Source: an uncultured Lachnospiraceae bacterium
GTDB lineage: Bacteria > Bacillota > Clostridia > Lachnospirales > Lachnospiraceae
Length of the DNA stretch: 64,000 nucleotides
Direction of reading: 5' to 3'
NCBI GenBank assembly: GCA_946558465.1
Contig: CAMNTM010000007.1
Span: forward strand, 62,001 to 126,000
Shown here: positions 53,355 to 62,325 of the stretch, in pieces
Position numbering within the stretch: position 1 is the stretch's first letter
How the letters are laid out: each line of letters opens with the position of its first letter
Notes under the pieces: model-generated
The model's input: the letters and a program-made list of their open reading frames with translations, nothing else
What the model was told of the DNA's origin: nothing
The model's database searches: none
Program-made: the position numbers and the translations under genes

Positions 53355-53515
53355 AAACGGCTGCTTTCCCTTCGCAGGCGGACGGACATCGGGGAAATAA
53401 AGAATATACTTTGACACATTCTCGCGCCGAGCGCAGGCGCCTGCGGCTTGATTCTTCTTCGCGCGAGCGTGCATCCCCCGGAGGGTTTTCATGGTATAGG
53501 GAACGAAGGTTCCCA
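53355..53515. repeat. GC-rich, multi-hairpin intergenic element
   Basis: The stretch between purA and the LytTR regulator is conspicuously richer in G and C than its surroundings. It contains CTCGCGC at 53421-53427 pairing with GCGCGAG at 53461-53467. Inside this pair is the palindrome GCAGGCGCCTGC (53433-53444). Next to it is a tetraloop hairpin GGGAAC-GAAG-GTTCCC (53499-53514). A 70-codon frame on the minus strand lacks a credible RBS and a protein-like composition. It looks like a structured repeat rather than a gene. Confidence 0.55.
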
Positions 53516-53521
53516 TATCAT

Positions 53522-53563
53522 AAAAAAAGAGCTGGAAAACTTCCTGTGAAATTCACAAGCTCT
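53522..53563 (-). terminator. Terminator of purA
   Basis: On the minus strand AGAGCT and AGCTCT bracket an inner GTGAA/TTCAC hairpin, then seven T follow. The stem lies 37 bp after the purA stop codon. Confidence 0.8.
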
Positions 53564-53599
53564 CATCGTTCTCCGGCTCCTTATACTTTTTATTACATT

Positions 53600-54874
53600 T
53601 TAACGATAGATAATATCCTCTCTCCCCGGCCCATTGGAAACCATCGTAATCGGATAACCAATCTCTGCCTCTACAAACTCTATATAATTCCGGCAGTTTT
53701 CCGGCAGTTCCTCATAGCTTTTGATACCGCGGATATCACTCCTCCATCCCGGAAGTATCTTAAGCACCGGCTTAGCCCTCTCCAGCAGATAGGTAGGCGG
53801 AAAATCCGTCGTCACCTCTCCGTCAATCTCATAACCTACACATACCGGAATTTCATCCAGATATCCAAGCACATCCAGCACCGTAAACGCGACATCTGTC
53901 GTTCCCTGGAGTCTGCAGCCGTACTTGGAAGCTACACAGTCAAACCAGCCCATTCTTCTCGGACGCCCGGTAGTTGCCCCGAACTCTCCGCCGTCACCGC
54001 CTCTTCTTCTAAGCTCATCCGCCTCTTCTCCAAAAATCTCACTGACGAATGCTCCCGCCCCTACTGCGCTGGAATAAGCCTTGCACACGGTAATAACTTT
54101 CTGAATCTCATAAGCAGGTATTCCCGCTCCGACAGCACCGTATCCCGCCAGCGTAGAGGATGAGGTTACCATCGGATAGATTCCATGATCCGGATCCTTA
54201 AGGGAGCCAAGCTGTCCCTCCAAAAGGATATTCTTTCCCTCTCTCACTGCATTGTGAAGGAACAGTGCCGTATCACATACATAAGGCTCCACCATATCCC
54301 GATACTCTGTAAGCTCTTTATATAAATCCTTTGGATCAATTAACGGCTTATGATACAGATGCTCAAGCAGGACATTTTTCTGCTCTGCCACACGCGCCGC
54401 CTTCTCTTTTAGCAGTGCGTCATCGAACAATTCACTTACCTGAAAGCCGATCTTTGCAAATTTATCTGAATAAAACGGGGCGATTCCAGACTTTGTAGAA
54501 CCGAAAGATCTTCCTCCCAGCCGTTCTTCCTCATATGCGTCAAAATTTTTATGATAGGACATCACAATCTGTGCCCTGTCTGACACGAGAATCTTCGGCA
54601 TCGGTACATTTCTCTCCACAATCGACTGGATTTCCTTAAAAAGAACAGGAATATCAAGCGCTACGCCATTGCCGATAATACTGGTTGTATGATTGTAAAA
54701 CACACCTGACGGCAGTGTATGAAGTGCAAATTTTCCATAGTTGTTAATGATGGTATGGCCGGCATTCGCTCCTCCCTGGAAACGTACAATAATATCCGCC
54801 TCCTGAGCAAGCATATCCGTAATTTTACCTTTTCCTTCATCTCCCCAGTTTGCGCCAACTACTGCTCTAACCAT
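53600..54874 (-). CDS. purA: Adenylosuccinate synthetase
   Basis: 424 residues from the ATG at 54874, nine nt after GGAGG; two codons earlier a GTG exists. The GTP-binding loop is WGDEGKGK near residue 12, followed by RFQGGANAGHT. Further family blocks are SIVERNVPMPKIL and GGDGGEFGATTGRPRRMGWFD. It catalyses the first step from IMP to AMP with aspartate and GTP. The gene is monocistronic with its own promoter and terminator. Confidence 0.96.
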   Translation of the reverse strand: MVRAVVGANWGDEGKGKITDMLAQEADIIVRFQGGANAGHTIINNYGKFALHTLPSGVFYNHTTSIIGNGVALDIPVLFKEIQSIVERNVPMPKILVSDRAQIVMSYHKNFDAYEEERLGGRSFGSTKSGIAPFYSDKFAKIGFQVSELFDDALLKEKAARVAEQKNVLLEHLYHKPLIDPKDLYKELTEYRDMVEPYVCDTALFLHNAVREGKNILLEGQLGSLKDPDHGIYPMVTSSSTLAGYGAVGAGIPAYEIQKVITVCKAYSSAVGAGAFVSEIFGEEADELRRRGGDGGEFGATTGRPRRMGWFDCVASKYGCRLQGTTDVAFTVLDVLGYLDEIPVCVGYEIDGEVTTDFPPTYLLERAKPVLKILPGWRSDIRGIKSYEELPENCRNYIEFVEAEIGYPITMVSNGPGREDIIYR

Positions 54875-54916
54875 ATCCACATTCCTCCTCGCTTTCTGTA
54901 CAAAACTACCTTATGC

Positions 54917-54946
54917 ATTATACTATATTTTCGACGTATTGTACAA
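54917..54946 (-). promoter_or_regulatory. Promoter of purA
   Basis: TTGTAC (54941-54946) and TATAAT (54917-54922) on the minus strand, 18-bp spacer, 43 bp upstream of the start. Confidence 0.7.
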
Positions 54947-55040
54947 TGTTTTTTTCATATTTCCTCTGGCAAAGTGACAGCTCAGCCGGCACCGTCTTAA
55001 AGACACTCCCTGCGGCACTTGTCTGCTGCTGTAACGGATA

Positions 55041-56858
55041 CTACCCAAACACCTCCAGCATCCGTTCTTCCTCAAATTGTCTGGAATACAGCTGATAGTA
55101 TGCACCCTTCTTTTGTATCAGCTCTCTGTGATTTCCCTGTTCTACGATCTTTCCGTCCTTCATAACCAGAATAATATCCGCACCTCTTACCGTAGACAAA
55201 CGGTGCGCAATCATAAATGAGGTATGGTCCCTAAGCAGCATATCCGTAGCCTCCTGAATCAGCTGTTCCGTCCAGGTATCTATAGAGGATGTAGCCTCGT
55301 CGAGCACAAAAACCGCCGGTTTTGCAAGAATCGCCCTGGCAAAAGATATCAGCTGCTTTTCTCCTGTAGAGAGACGGTTTCCGCCCTCTCCCACATCCGT
55401 ATCATAGCCCTTCTCAAGCTTTTCTATTACCTTGTCTGCCGACACCCTCCTTGCTGCCTCCTCAATCTCCTCGTCTGTCGCCTCTAGTCTTCCATAACGG
55501 ATATTCTCCCGGATCGTCCCGGAAAACAGATGCGGATTCTGCAGTACATAACCGATCTGACTGTGAAGCCAAAGCTGAGAGCGCTCTCTGTAATCCCTGC
55601 CGTCAATAAGTATCTGTCCTTTCGTGGGCTCAAAAAACCGTCCTGCCAGATTCACAATCGTAGATTTCCCCGCACCGGTATCTCCCACGATCGCTACTGT
55701 AGTCCCCGCAGGGATTTTCAGATTAAAATGCTCCAGCACATTTTCTTTTCCATCCGGATAGCAGAAGGTTACGTCCCGAAATTCAATATCCCCCTTAATA
55801 GACTCCCAGTTCTCCTTCTTGAGGTTCATGGCATCACCGTACTGCTCTTGTACTTCCGGCGAATCCGTAATATTAGGCTTCTGCTCCAAAAGATTCGTTA
55901 CCCGCTCAATATTCGCCTGACAGGATATCAGATCAGACAAAAGTCTTGCAAGCTGCTGAATCGGCTCAAATATCCCTACCGCGTATGACAGAAATACAGA
56001 TAAGGTTCCCAGCGCAATCAACTGCTCCTGTACAAAATATCCTCCCCTTACCAGCACAAACGCCGTTACCATAGAGCTGAAAAATAAAATAACCGGCATG
56101 TAAATCGCCGTCAGTCTGGCCAGCGTCATGGAACCGCCTTTCATCCGCTTTGTAATTTCCTGAAATGCCTGATCGTTCAAATCCTCCATCACCAATGTCT
56201 TACTGGTCTGCACTCCGGTGATGCCTTCGTTAAACGCTCCCGTAATTTCCGAGTTTGTCTCTCGGATTTTCCGATTCCAGAACAGCATCCTCCTCTGGAA
56301 AAATACGGTGAGAACTGCAATGAACGGCACTACCAGAAGGACAATAAGAGCCAGTCTGAAGTTAAGAACAAACATAATCCCGAACACCCCGATAACATAG
56401 GCAAATGCCCAGAACATATCCACCAGCCCCCAGGCCAGCACTGTAGCAATCTTAAGCGTATCACTCATAACTCTGGCATGAATATAGCCTACCGGTGTAG
56501 TATTATAGTAAGAAAAGGACAGCTTCTGCAGATGAACAAACTGGGCTCTTTTTAAGTCCTTTCCTACGTGCATCTCAATATGAATTGCCGCACGCACACT
56601 GAAAAACAGACTGATTGTCTGCAGTACAATCGCAAGTCCGTAGATTACGGCGAATATCCAGATCCCATCTAATGTATCCGGTACAATAAAGTGATCGATT
56701 GCGTAGCTCTGGAAGAGCGGTACCAGCACATCCATCAGCACCAGCAGAACGTTCAGACTGACTGTAGTCGCAAAATAACGATAATATGGCCGAAAAAAAG
56801 GCAGCATCTTCTTCCAGATGCGAAAACTGAAATTCTTACTCTCCTCTTCCTTCTTCAT
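55041..56858 (-). CDS. ABC exporter half-transporter, canonical-site partner
   Basis: 605 residues from ATG 56858 (RBS GAAGGAG); the in-frame start at 56891 lies upstream of this RBS inside the preceding gene. Six membrane helices (about 15-310) then an NBD with Walker A VGDTGAGKST, a non-canonical signature LSTGEKQ, Walker B VFVLDEATSSID with catalytic Glu, and IAHRLST. It overlaps the end of the preceding exporter gene by 23 bp, so they form a heterodimer. Substrate unknown (lipids or drugs). Confidence 0.92.
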   Translation of the reverse strand: MKKEEESKNFSFRIWKKMLPFFRPYYRYFATTVSLNVLLVLMDVLVPLFQSYAIDHFIVPDTLDGIWIFAVIYGLAIVLQTISLFFSVRAAIHIEMHVGKDLKRAQFVHLQKLSFSYYNTTPVGYIHARVMSDTLKIATVLAWGLVDMFWAFAYVIGVFGIMFVLNFRLALIVLLVVPFIAVLTVFFQRRMLFWNRKIRETNSEITGAFNEGITGVQTSKTLVMEDLNDQAFQEITKRMKGGSMTLARLTAIYMPVILFFSSMVTAFVLVRGGYFVQEQLIALGTLSVFLSYAVGIFEPIQQLARLLSDLISCQANIERVTNLLEQKPNITDSPEVQEQYGDAMNLKKENWESIKGDIEFRDVTFCYPDGKENVLEHFNLKIPAGTTVAIVGDTGAGKSTIVNLAGRFFEPTKGQILIDGRDYRERSQLWLHSQIGYVLQNPHLFSGTIRENIRYGRLEATDEEIEEAARRVSADKVIEKLEKGYDTDVGEGGNRLSTGEKQLISFARAILAKPAVFVLDEATSSIDTWTEQLIQEATDMLLRDHTSFMIAHRLSTVRGADIILVMKDGKIVEQGNHRELIQKKGAYYQLYSRQFEEERMLEVFG

Positions 56859-58623
56859 CGGCCGCTCCTTCCTCCAGAAGTCTTCTGTCATCCTGGTTCA
56901 TCTGTATCTCATAAATCTTCTGATAGATTTTTCCGTTTCGGATCAGCTCCTGATGCGTACCGGTCTCCTCCACCCTGCCGTGATTCAGCACCAGTATCTT
57001 ATCCGCCTCCATCAGTGTCGTGATACGATGGGAAATCAATATCACCGTAGCCTCCCCCATCTTTTCTCTGAGAGCTCTTCGGATTCTGGAATCTGTCTGT
57101 GCATCCACCGCGGAAAGAGAATCATCAAACACCATAATCGGAGCCTTCGTCATCAGCATTCTCGCAATAGCCACCCTCTGCCTCTGCCCGCCGGACAAGG
57201 TGACTCCCCGTTCACCTACCATGGTCTCATACCCATCCGGGAACCGCAGAATTTCATCATCAATACAGGCTGTCCTGGCAGCCTCCCGGACTTCCTCCAT
57301 TGATGCCGAAGGATTGAAGGCCGCAATATTTTCCCGAATCGTTCTGGAAAACAAAAAGGGCTCCTGAAGCACGATGCCGATATGATTCCTAAGCCACCTT
57401 CTGGAAATATCACGGACATCAGCTCCGCCTATTCGAATCGTACCTTCCTCTAATTCATACAGCCTGTCTAACAGATGTACCAGTGTAGATTTCCCGCTTC
57501 CGGTTCCTCCAAGAATTCCGCAGACAGCTCCCTCCTTAACCTCAAAACTTACATCCTTAAGAACCTTCTTGTCCTCCCCATATCCAAAGGTTACATGCTC
57601 AAACACTATGTCCCTGCACTCAGGTTTACATCCCTTTTCGGACATATCCTCCTCGGCCGAATCCAGAATATAATTTACCCTGTCAAAGGAGACTCCCGCC
57701 TTGCTCATCTCAGACAAGATACGCCCCAGGCTCCTCACCGGCCACACAAGCGTCGTATTATAAGAAGCAAAGGCGATAAACTCACCTGCTGTAATATTTC
57801 CATGTACTGCCTCTACGGCTCCCAGTATAATGATAAAGATAACCTGAAAGCCTGTAATCAACTCGCCCACGCCCCAGTAAAGGCCTGAAAGAGTTCCAAG
57901 CTTTATCCAAAGTCCGGCAAATATGCGGTTCTTTTCATCAAAGCGCTCTATCTCGAATCTTTCCCTGCCGAATGCACGGACAACCCGGACGCCGGTAGCA
58001 TTTTCCTGTACAACGGTAGAAAGCTCTCCTTCTGCTTCATCTGCGTTCGTGAAATTTCTCGCTATCAAATGGTAAAACACCCCTGAATACAGCATGACAA
58101 TCGGAATAAAAGCCAGGGCAACCAGCGTCATCTTTATATTCATGGAAAACATCATAGCAAGCGAAACCAACAAAAGAAATACTGTTCTAAATACCTCAAG
58201 CACCTGTGTCACCACAAAGTTTCTTATCGTTTCCACATCTGTAGTACACCGCTGTATAATATCACCGGTCTGGTTTTTGCTGTGCCAGCTCATGGGAAGC
58301 CGCTGTACATGATAAAACAAAATATCTCTCATATTTTTGGCAAAGGTCTCGCCGGCCTTGGCCGTATTGCTGCGATACAGATAGACGGCAGCTACATTTC
58401 CAAGTGCAATCCCTGCCACAAGAAGCGCTAATATCCATAGATTCTCCTTCAGAAACAAAATGCCGCCGGGAACCAGAACCTGATCGATAGTAAAGCTGAA
58501 AACCCTCGGAAGCAGTGCATTGAGTACCGTAGACAAAAGAGACGCCGCCAGAACAATTATAAAATACTGTTTTGTATTCTCAGAAAAGCGCAATATTAAG
58601 TTAAACCTTCTGCTCCTCTTCAC
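56836..58623 (-). CDS. ABC exporter half-transporter with degenerate catalytic site
   Basis: 595 residues from the GTG at 58623, seven nt after GGGAGG; an earlier ATG at 58647 has no RBS. Six helices (about 25-315) precede the NBD: Walker A GGTGSGKST, canonical signature LSGGQRQRVAIAR, and Walker B IMVFDDSLSAVD where the usual catalytic Glu is Asp. In heterodimeric exporters this marks the subunit contributing the degenerate ATP site. It is 24 bp after the cardiolipin synthase gene, so cls and both exporter halves are probably one operon. Confidence 0.92.
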   Translation of the reverse strand: MKRSRRFNLILRFSENTKQYFIIVLAASLLSTVLNALLPRVFSFTIDQVLVPGGILFLKENLWILALLVAGIALGNVAAVYLYRSNTAKAGETFAKNMRDILFYHVQRLPMSWHSKNQTGDIIQRCTTDVETIRNFVVTQVLEVFRTVFLLLVSLAMMFSMNIKMTLVALAFIPIVMLYSGVFYHLIARNFTNADEAEGELSTVVQENATGVRVVRAFGRERFEIERFDEKNRIFAGLWIKLGTLSGLYWGVGELITGFQVIFIIILGAVEAVHGNITAGEFIAFASYNTTLVWPVRSLGRILSEMSKAGVSFDRVNYILDSAEEDMSEKGCKPECRDIVFEHVTFGYGEDKKVLKDVSFEVKEGAVCGILGGTGSGKSTLVHLLDRLYELEEGTIRIGGADVRDISRRWLRNHIGIVLQEPFLFSRTIRENIAAFNPSASMEEVREAARTACIDDEILRFPDGYETMVGERGVTLSGGQRQRVAIARMLMTKAPIMVFDDSLSAVDAQTDSRIRRALREKMGEATVILISHRITTLMEADKILVLNHGRVEETGTHQELIRNGKIYQKIYEIQMNQDDRRLLEEGAADEEGRGE

Positions 58624-58647
58624 ACATTTTCCTCCCAATTTCTGCAT

Positions 58648-60210
58648 TTACATAAGCGGTGCAATTAATCTAAGCACCTGCCCTGCTATTTTCGTCAGCA
58701 GCGTGCGCTCTTTCACCTCAATAAGCGTTACCTTGCGGCATCTTGCCAACATCTGCTGGAAATCCCGCTCAATTTTATCAATTTCCGCGTTGTTATAAAT
58801 AAAACATCCACACTCAAAATGCAGATACAGACTCCGGTAATCCAGGTTAATCGTACCCACCGTCGCCGTATCATCATCAGATATAAAAACCTTCGCGTGA
58901 ACAAAGCCGGGTGTATATTCATATATCTGAACGCCGCCCTCAATCAGCTCTTTATAATAGGTTTTCGCCACTGCAAATGCATACCATTTATCTGGAATAT
59001 GAGGCATGATGATCATAACCTCGATTCCGCTTTTTGCTACTCTGGTAAGTGTCGTAATCATCTCGTTATCCAGAATCAGATAAGGCGTCATAATATGCAC
59101 ATATTTTTTCGCGTGATTCAGAATATGAAAGTAAACCTCCTCGCCCACATTTTCATTGTCAAAGGGGCTGTCTGCATAAGGAATCACATACCCAAGCTCT
59201 CTTCGAAGCACGCGGCTCTTCGGCGTAAGATACCTCCGATAGTTCTCGCTTCCTCCTTCCTCTACATCCCACATCTGAAGAAACATCATCGTAAGACTCT
59301 GTACCGCATCCCCTTTAAGCATAACAGCCGTATCCTTCCAGTGCCCGAACCGCTCCTTCCTGTTGATGTACTCATCTCCGATATTCACTCCTCCGGTAAA
59401 ACCCACTTTGCCGTCTATTACACAGATTTTCCGGTGGTCCCGGTTGTTTTGTATCGTGGACAGAAACGGTCTTACTGCATTAGACATATGACATTGGATT
59501 CCAAATTTTTTAAGCTGTTCCGGATAATTGTAAGGCAGCATGGAAATCGCGCACATACCGTCATACATAAACCGTACCTCTACACCGTCCGACGCCTTCC
59601 TTTTTAGAATAGAGAGGATCGTACCCCACATATATCCCTCTTCCACAATAAAATATTCCATAAAAATGAATTTTCTGGCCTGCTGAAGCTCAGAGACCAT
59701 ACATTTGAACTTATATTCTCCAAGCGGGAAATATTTTACTTCTGTATTCCGATATGTAGGAAAACCAAGCTGATGGGAAAGATAATAGGACAGATTGGCA
59801 TTTGCCGATTTGCTTGCCCATATTGCGGCCACCACATCTTCCTCCTGCTGCATATAAGGATCTGTCTCTATCTTAAGCTTATTTAGTCTTTTTTTAATGA
59901 ACTGAGTGCCCGGCTGTGTCTTTGCATAAATATAAAAAATCGTGCCGACAATCGGAAATGCAATAACCGCCAGCATCCACGTCATTTTAAATGCAGGATT
60001 GCCTTCCGAATTAATAATATAGATAATGACAATAACCTCAAGTATAATAAGAATCCCATACATATATCTTAAATAATCGCCCAGATAATATGGAATTCTA
60101 AAAAAAAGTCCAAGCTGTACAAGTATCAGAAGAAGAATAATTCCGGTCCGGCTGAAAATAATACGAAAAAAACCTTTTTTCGCTGCACCGGCTGCTTCAT
60201 TTTTCGCCAT
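58648..60210 (-). CDS. cls: Cardiolipin synthase (PLD-type)
   Basis: 520 residues. Two N-terminal hydrophobic segments (about 15-75), then two HKD motifs: HRKICVIDG...GGVNIGDEY and HAKVFISDD...GTINLDYRS. They transfer phosphatidyl groups between two phosphatidylglycerols to form cardiolipin at the membrane. The tail ends with a short hydrophobic segment. It is the first gene of the exporter operon. Confidence 0.94.
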   Translation of the reverse strand: MAKNEAAGAAKKGFFRIIFSRTGIILLLILVQLGLFFRIPYYLGDYLRYMYGILIILEVIVIIYIINSEGNPAFKMTWMLAVIAFPIVGTIFYIYAKTQPGTQFIKKRLNKLKIETDPYMQQEEDVVAAIWASKSANANLSYYLSHQLGFPTYRNTEVKYFPLGEYKFKCMVSELQQARKFIFMEYFIVEEGYMWGTILSILKRKASDGVEVRFMYDGMCAISMLPYNYPEQLKKFGIQCHMSNAVRPFLSTIQNNRDHRKICVIDGKVGFTGGVNIGDEYINRKERFGHWKDTAVMLKGDAVQSLTMMFLQMWDVEEGGSENYRRYLTPKSRVLRRELGYVIPYADSPFDNENVGEEVYFHILNHAKKYVHIMTPYLILDNEMITTLTRVAKSGIEVMIIMPHIPDKWYAFAVAKTYYKELIEGGVQIYEYTPGFVHAKVFISDDDTATVGTINLDYRSLYLHFECGCFIYNNAEIDKIERDFQQMLARCRKVTLIEVKERTLLTKIAGQVLRLIAPLM

Positions 60211-60466
60211 GTTTTCACTCCTTTATGCTGCCACAATGCTGTCTTTGTATCATCAAATGTTTTGTTTTTAAAGTATACATTTATAGTCTATCACAAATCT
60301 TATTTTCACTCAACCTACGCAATATGACAGTTTTTTTATATTTTCTTGTCCCTTACTAGACATTTTTACACATATTCCCTTTCCATTTCTGCAAAAAAGT
60401 ATTACAATAAAGGAACACCATTATGTTCTGCCGTGCAGAATAATAACAAGGAAAGGAGAAACCAAC

Positions 60467-60796
60467 ATGAAAAAATGGCTGAAAAAAATATTGGGACTGG
60501 CAGCAGTAGGAGGAGCTGCAGCAGGCGCTCTTTATTATTTTAAGAAAAAAAATGAGGATGAAGCTGAGGATTTTGAAGACGATTTTGAGGATGAGGATTT
60601 TGACCTTGACAATGACTTAAAGCCTGTAGCCGACCGTGGATACGTCCCTCTCAATCCTGCTTCGAAAAGCTCTGACGAAGCTGCAGAGGATACTGATAAA
60701 AAAGAGGAAGATGCCGGCGAGAAGAAAGAAGCGGACTCTGCCCAGGAGGATGACAAAAAAGAAGCTTCTGCAAAAGATACTGCCGAGGATAAATAA
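60467..60796 (+). CDS. Acidic, membrane-anchored low-complexity protein
   Basis: 109 residues; RBS AAGGAG lies 10 nt before the ATG. The N-terminus MKKWLKKILGLAAVGGAAAG followed by ALYYF is one membrane helix. Residues 27-52 are almost pure Asp/Glu/Phe (EDFEDDFEDEDFDLDNDL). The tail is a Lys/Glu/Ala/Asp-rich disordered stretch. It may be a YtxH-like stress or spore-envelope protein, but I see no defining motif. It has its own terminator and stands alone. Confidence 0.75.
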   Translation: MKKWLKKILGLAAVGGAAAGALYYFKKKNEDEAEDFEDDFEDEDFDLDNDLKPVADRGYVPLNPASKSSDEAAEDTDKKEEDAGEKKEADSAQEDDKKEASAKDTAEDK

Positions 60797-60834
60797 GAAA
60801 ATTCCAAAGCTTCAGAAAAATAATAAAAAAATCA

Positions 60835-60874
60835 ACGGGTGCCGTCACAGGAAGACAGACACCCGTATTTTTAT
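60835..60874. terminator. Bidirectional terminator between the acidic protein and MocR genes
   Basis: ACGGGTG (60835-60841) pairs with CACCCGT (60860-60866) across an 18-nt loop. TTTTT follows on the plus strand, and seven T precede on the minus-strand side, so it can serve both converging genes. Confidence 0.8.
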
Positions 60875-60879
60875 TATCC

Positions 60880-62274
60880 TTATTTCCAGCAGTCAATCAG
60901 TATTCTCACAGCCTCACGAATCTGCGGCTCTGTAAGATTCGCATACCCAAGAAGAATCACCGCCTCACAGGAAGCTTCCTTTTGAATCCGGTAATCTGAA
61001 AGCCCGTACACCCGGATTCCCTGCCTTGCTGCAGCGGCAATTAACTCCTCCTCCGTTCTGCCGTCTTTAAAGGTCAGCAGAAGATGTACTCCCGCGTTCT
61101 CCCCGGAGATGCGGCAGATATCAAGAAGCGGCCTTAGTCCTTCTATCAGAACATCATGCCGGCTCTTATACATGGCACGTGTCTTATTCAGATGCCGCTC
61201 ATAATAGCCGTCTTCAATAAATCTCTGCACTATCAGCTGGTCCACCTTTGAGACTGTCGTATTCACAAACCGGTAATTTTTCCTGTATCTGTCAAGAAGC
61301 GTTCCGGGAAGCACCATATAGCTCAGACGAATAGCCGGAGCAATGGATTTGGAAAAGGTCCCAAAGTAAATAACCTTCCCCTTCCCGTCAAACCCCTGCA
61401 GGGCAGGAATCGGCTTTCCTTTATACCGGAATTCGCTGTCATAGTCATCCTCTATAATATAACGCCCCTCTCTCTCGTCTGCCCATTTAAGAAGCTCAAT
61501 CCTCCGCTTTATCGGCATAACAATTCCTGTAGGATACTGATGAGACGGCGTAACATAGGCTATATCTGCATCGTACTCTCTAAGACCGGATATTCTCATC
61601 CCGTATTTGTCAAGCGGGACCGGAACTGTATCGCAGGACAGACTCCGAATCAGCCGGTACGCCTGCTTATACGCCGGGTCTTCAAAAGCAATCCGGTATC
61701 CCTCTCCCAATATAACATTCAAAAGCATTAGGATATAATCGCTTCCTGCTCCTATCACAATCTGCTCCGGGCTGCAGTTCACTCCCCGGGCCTGGTAGAG
61801 ATAACTGCAGACTGCCGCACGAAAGCCATATTCTCCCTGGGAATTTCCTGAACGGAACAATTCTGTTCTGTCATCAAGCAGAATATCCTTCGAAAGCTTC
61901 CTCCAGACATTATACGGAAAGCTCCTTAAATCAACTCCGTTCGGCGTAAAATCATACCGATAGCTTTCCTTCTCCTCCTCTTTGCCGGAAACCGGCAGCG
62001 CGGCCGGTTTCAGATGATAAAGTTCCTCCACCGGCGCCGCAAAAAAACCCTTATAAGGCTCAGATTCAATATACCCCTCTGATAAAAGCTGCTCATAGGC
62101 CAGCTCAACCGTGCTTCGGCTGACCTCCAGATATTTTGACAGCATCCGGGTAGAGGGCAGCTTTTCCCCGCAGGGAATCCGGCCGGTCTGGATGTCTGAT
62201 TTAATATAAGTATAGATCTGCTCGTAAAGCGGAATTTTTGAATCTGCATTCAAGTTTATTGTCAATTCATTCAT
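60880..62274 (-). CDS. MocR-type GntR regulator with aminotransferase domain
   Basis: 464 residues. The GntR winged helix (about 10-75, PLYEQIYTYIKSDIQTGRIPCGEKLPSTRMLSKYL) is joined to an aspartate-aminotransferase-fold domain with the PLP lysine in YFGTFSKSIAPAIRLSYMV and DDYDSEFRY. MocR/GabR/PdxR proteins sense PLP, GABA or other amines and control nearby metabolism genes; no pdxST or gabTD genes are adjacent. The ATG start lies just after the palindrome that follows glnS. Confidence 0.93.
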   Translation of the reverse strand: MNELTINLNADSKIPLYEQIYTYIKSDIQTGRIPCGEKLPSTRMLSKYLEVSRSTVELAYEQLLSEGYIESEPYKGFFAAPVEELYHLKPAALPVSGKEEEKESYRYDFTPNGVDLRSFPYNVWRKLSKDILLDDRTELFRSGNSQGEYGFRAAVCSYLYQARGVNCSPEQIVIGAGSDYILMLLNVILGEGYRIAFEDPAYKQAYRLIRSLSCDTVPVPLDKYGMRISGLREYDADIAYVTPSHQYPTGIVMPIKRRIELLKWADEREGRYIIEDDYDSEFRYKGKPIPALQGFDGKGKVIYFGTFSKSIAPAIRLSYMVLPGTLLDRYRKNYRFVNTTVSKVDQLIVQRFIEDGYYERHLNKTRAMYKSRHDVLIEGLRPLLDICRISGENAGVHLLLTFKDGRTEEELIAAAARQGIRVYGLSDYRIQKEASCEAVILLGYANLTEPQIREAVRILIDCWK

Positions 62275-62289
62275 ACTTTACCTCAATTA

Positions 62290-62321
62290 GGGACGGGGTA
62301 TTTCTAGAAATACCCCGTCCC
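62290..62321. repeat. 32-bp perfect palindrome after glnS
   Basis: 16-bp arms GGGACGGGGTATTTCT with no spacer, in the 51-bp gap between the glnS stop codon (4 bp away) and the MocR start. It shares its sequence with the 60-bp palindrome at 48782. No T-run follows, so it is not a classic terminator. Confidence 0.85.
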
Positions 62322-62325
62322 CGAT

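Noticed and set aside
53304-53516. 70-codon minus-strand frame in the GC-rich element
   Set aside because: No convincing Shine-Dalgarno, composition dominated by the hairpin repeats, and it overlaps structured DNA; treated as an element, not a gene.
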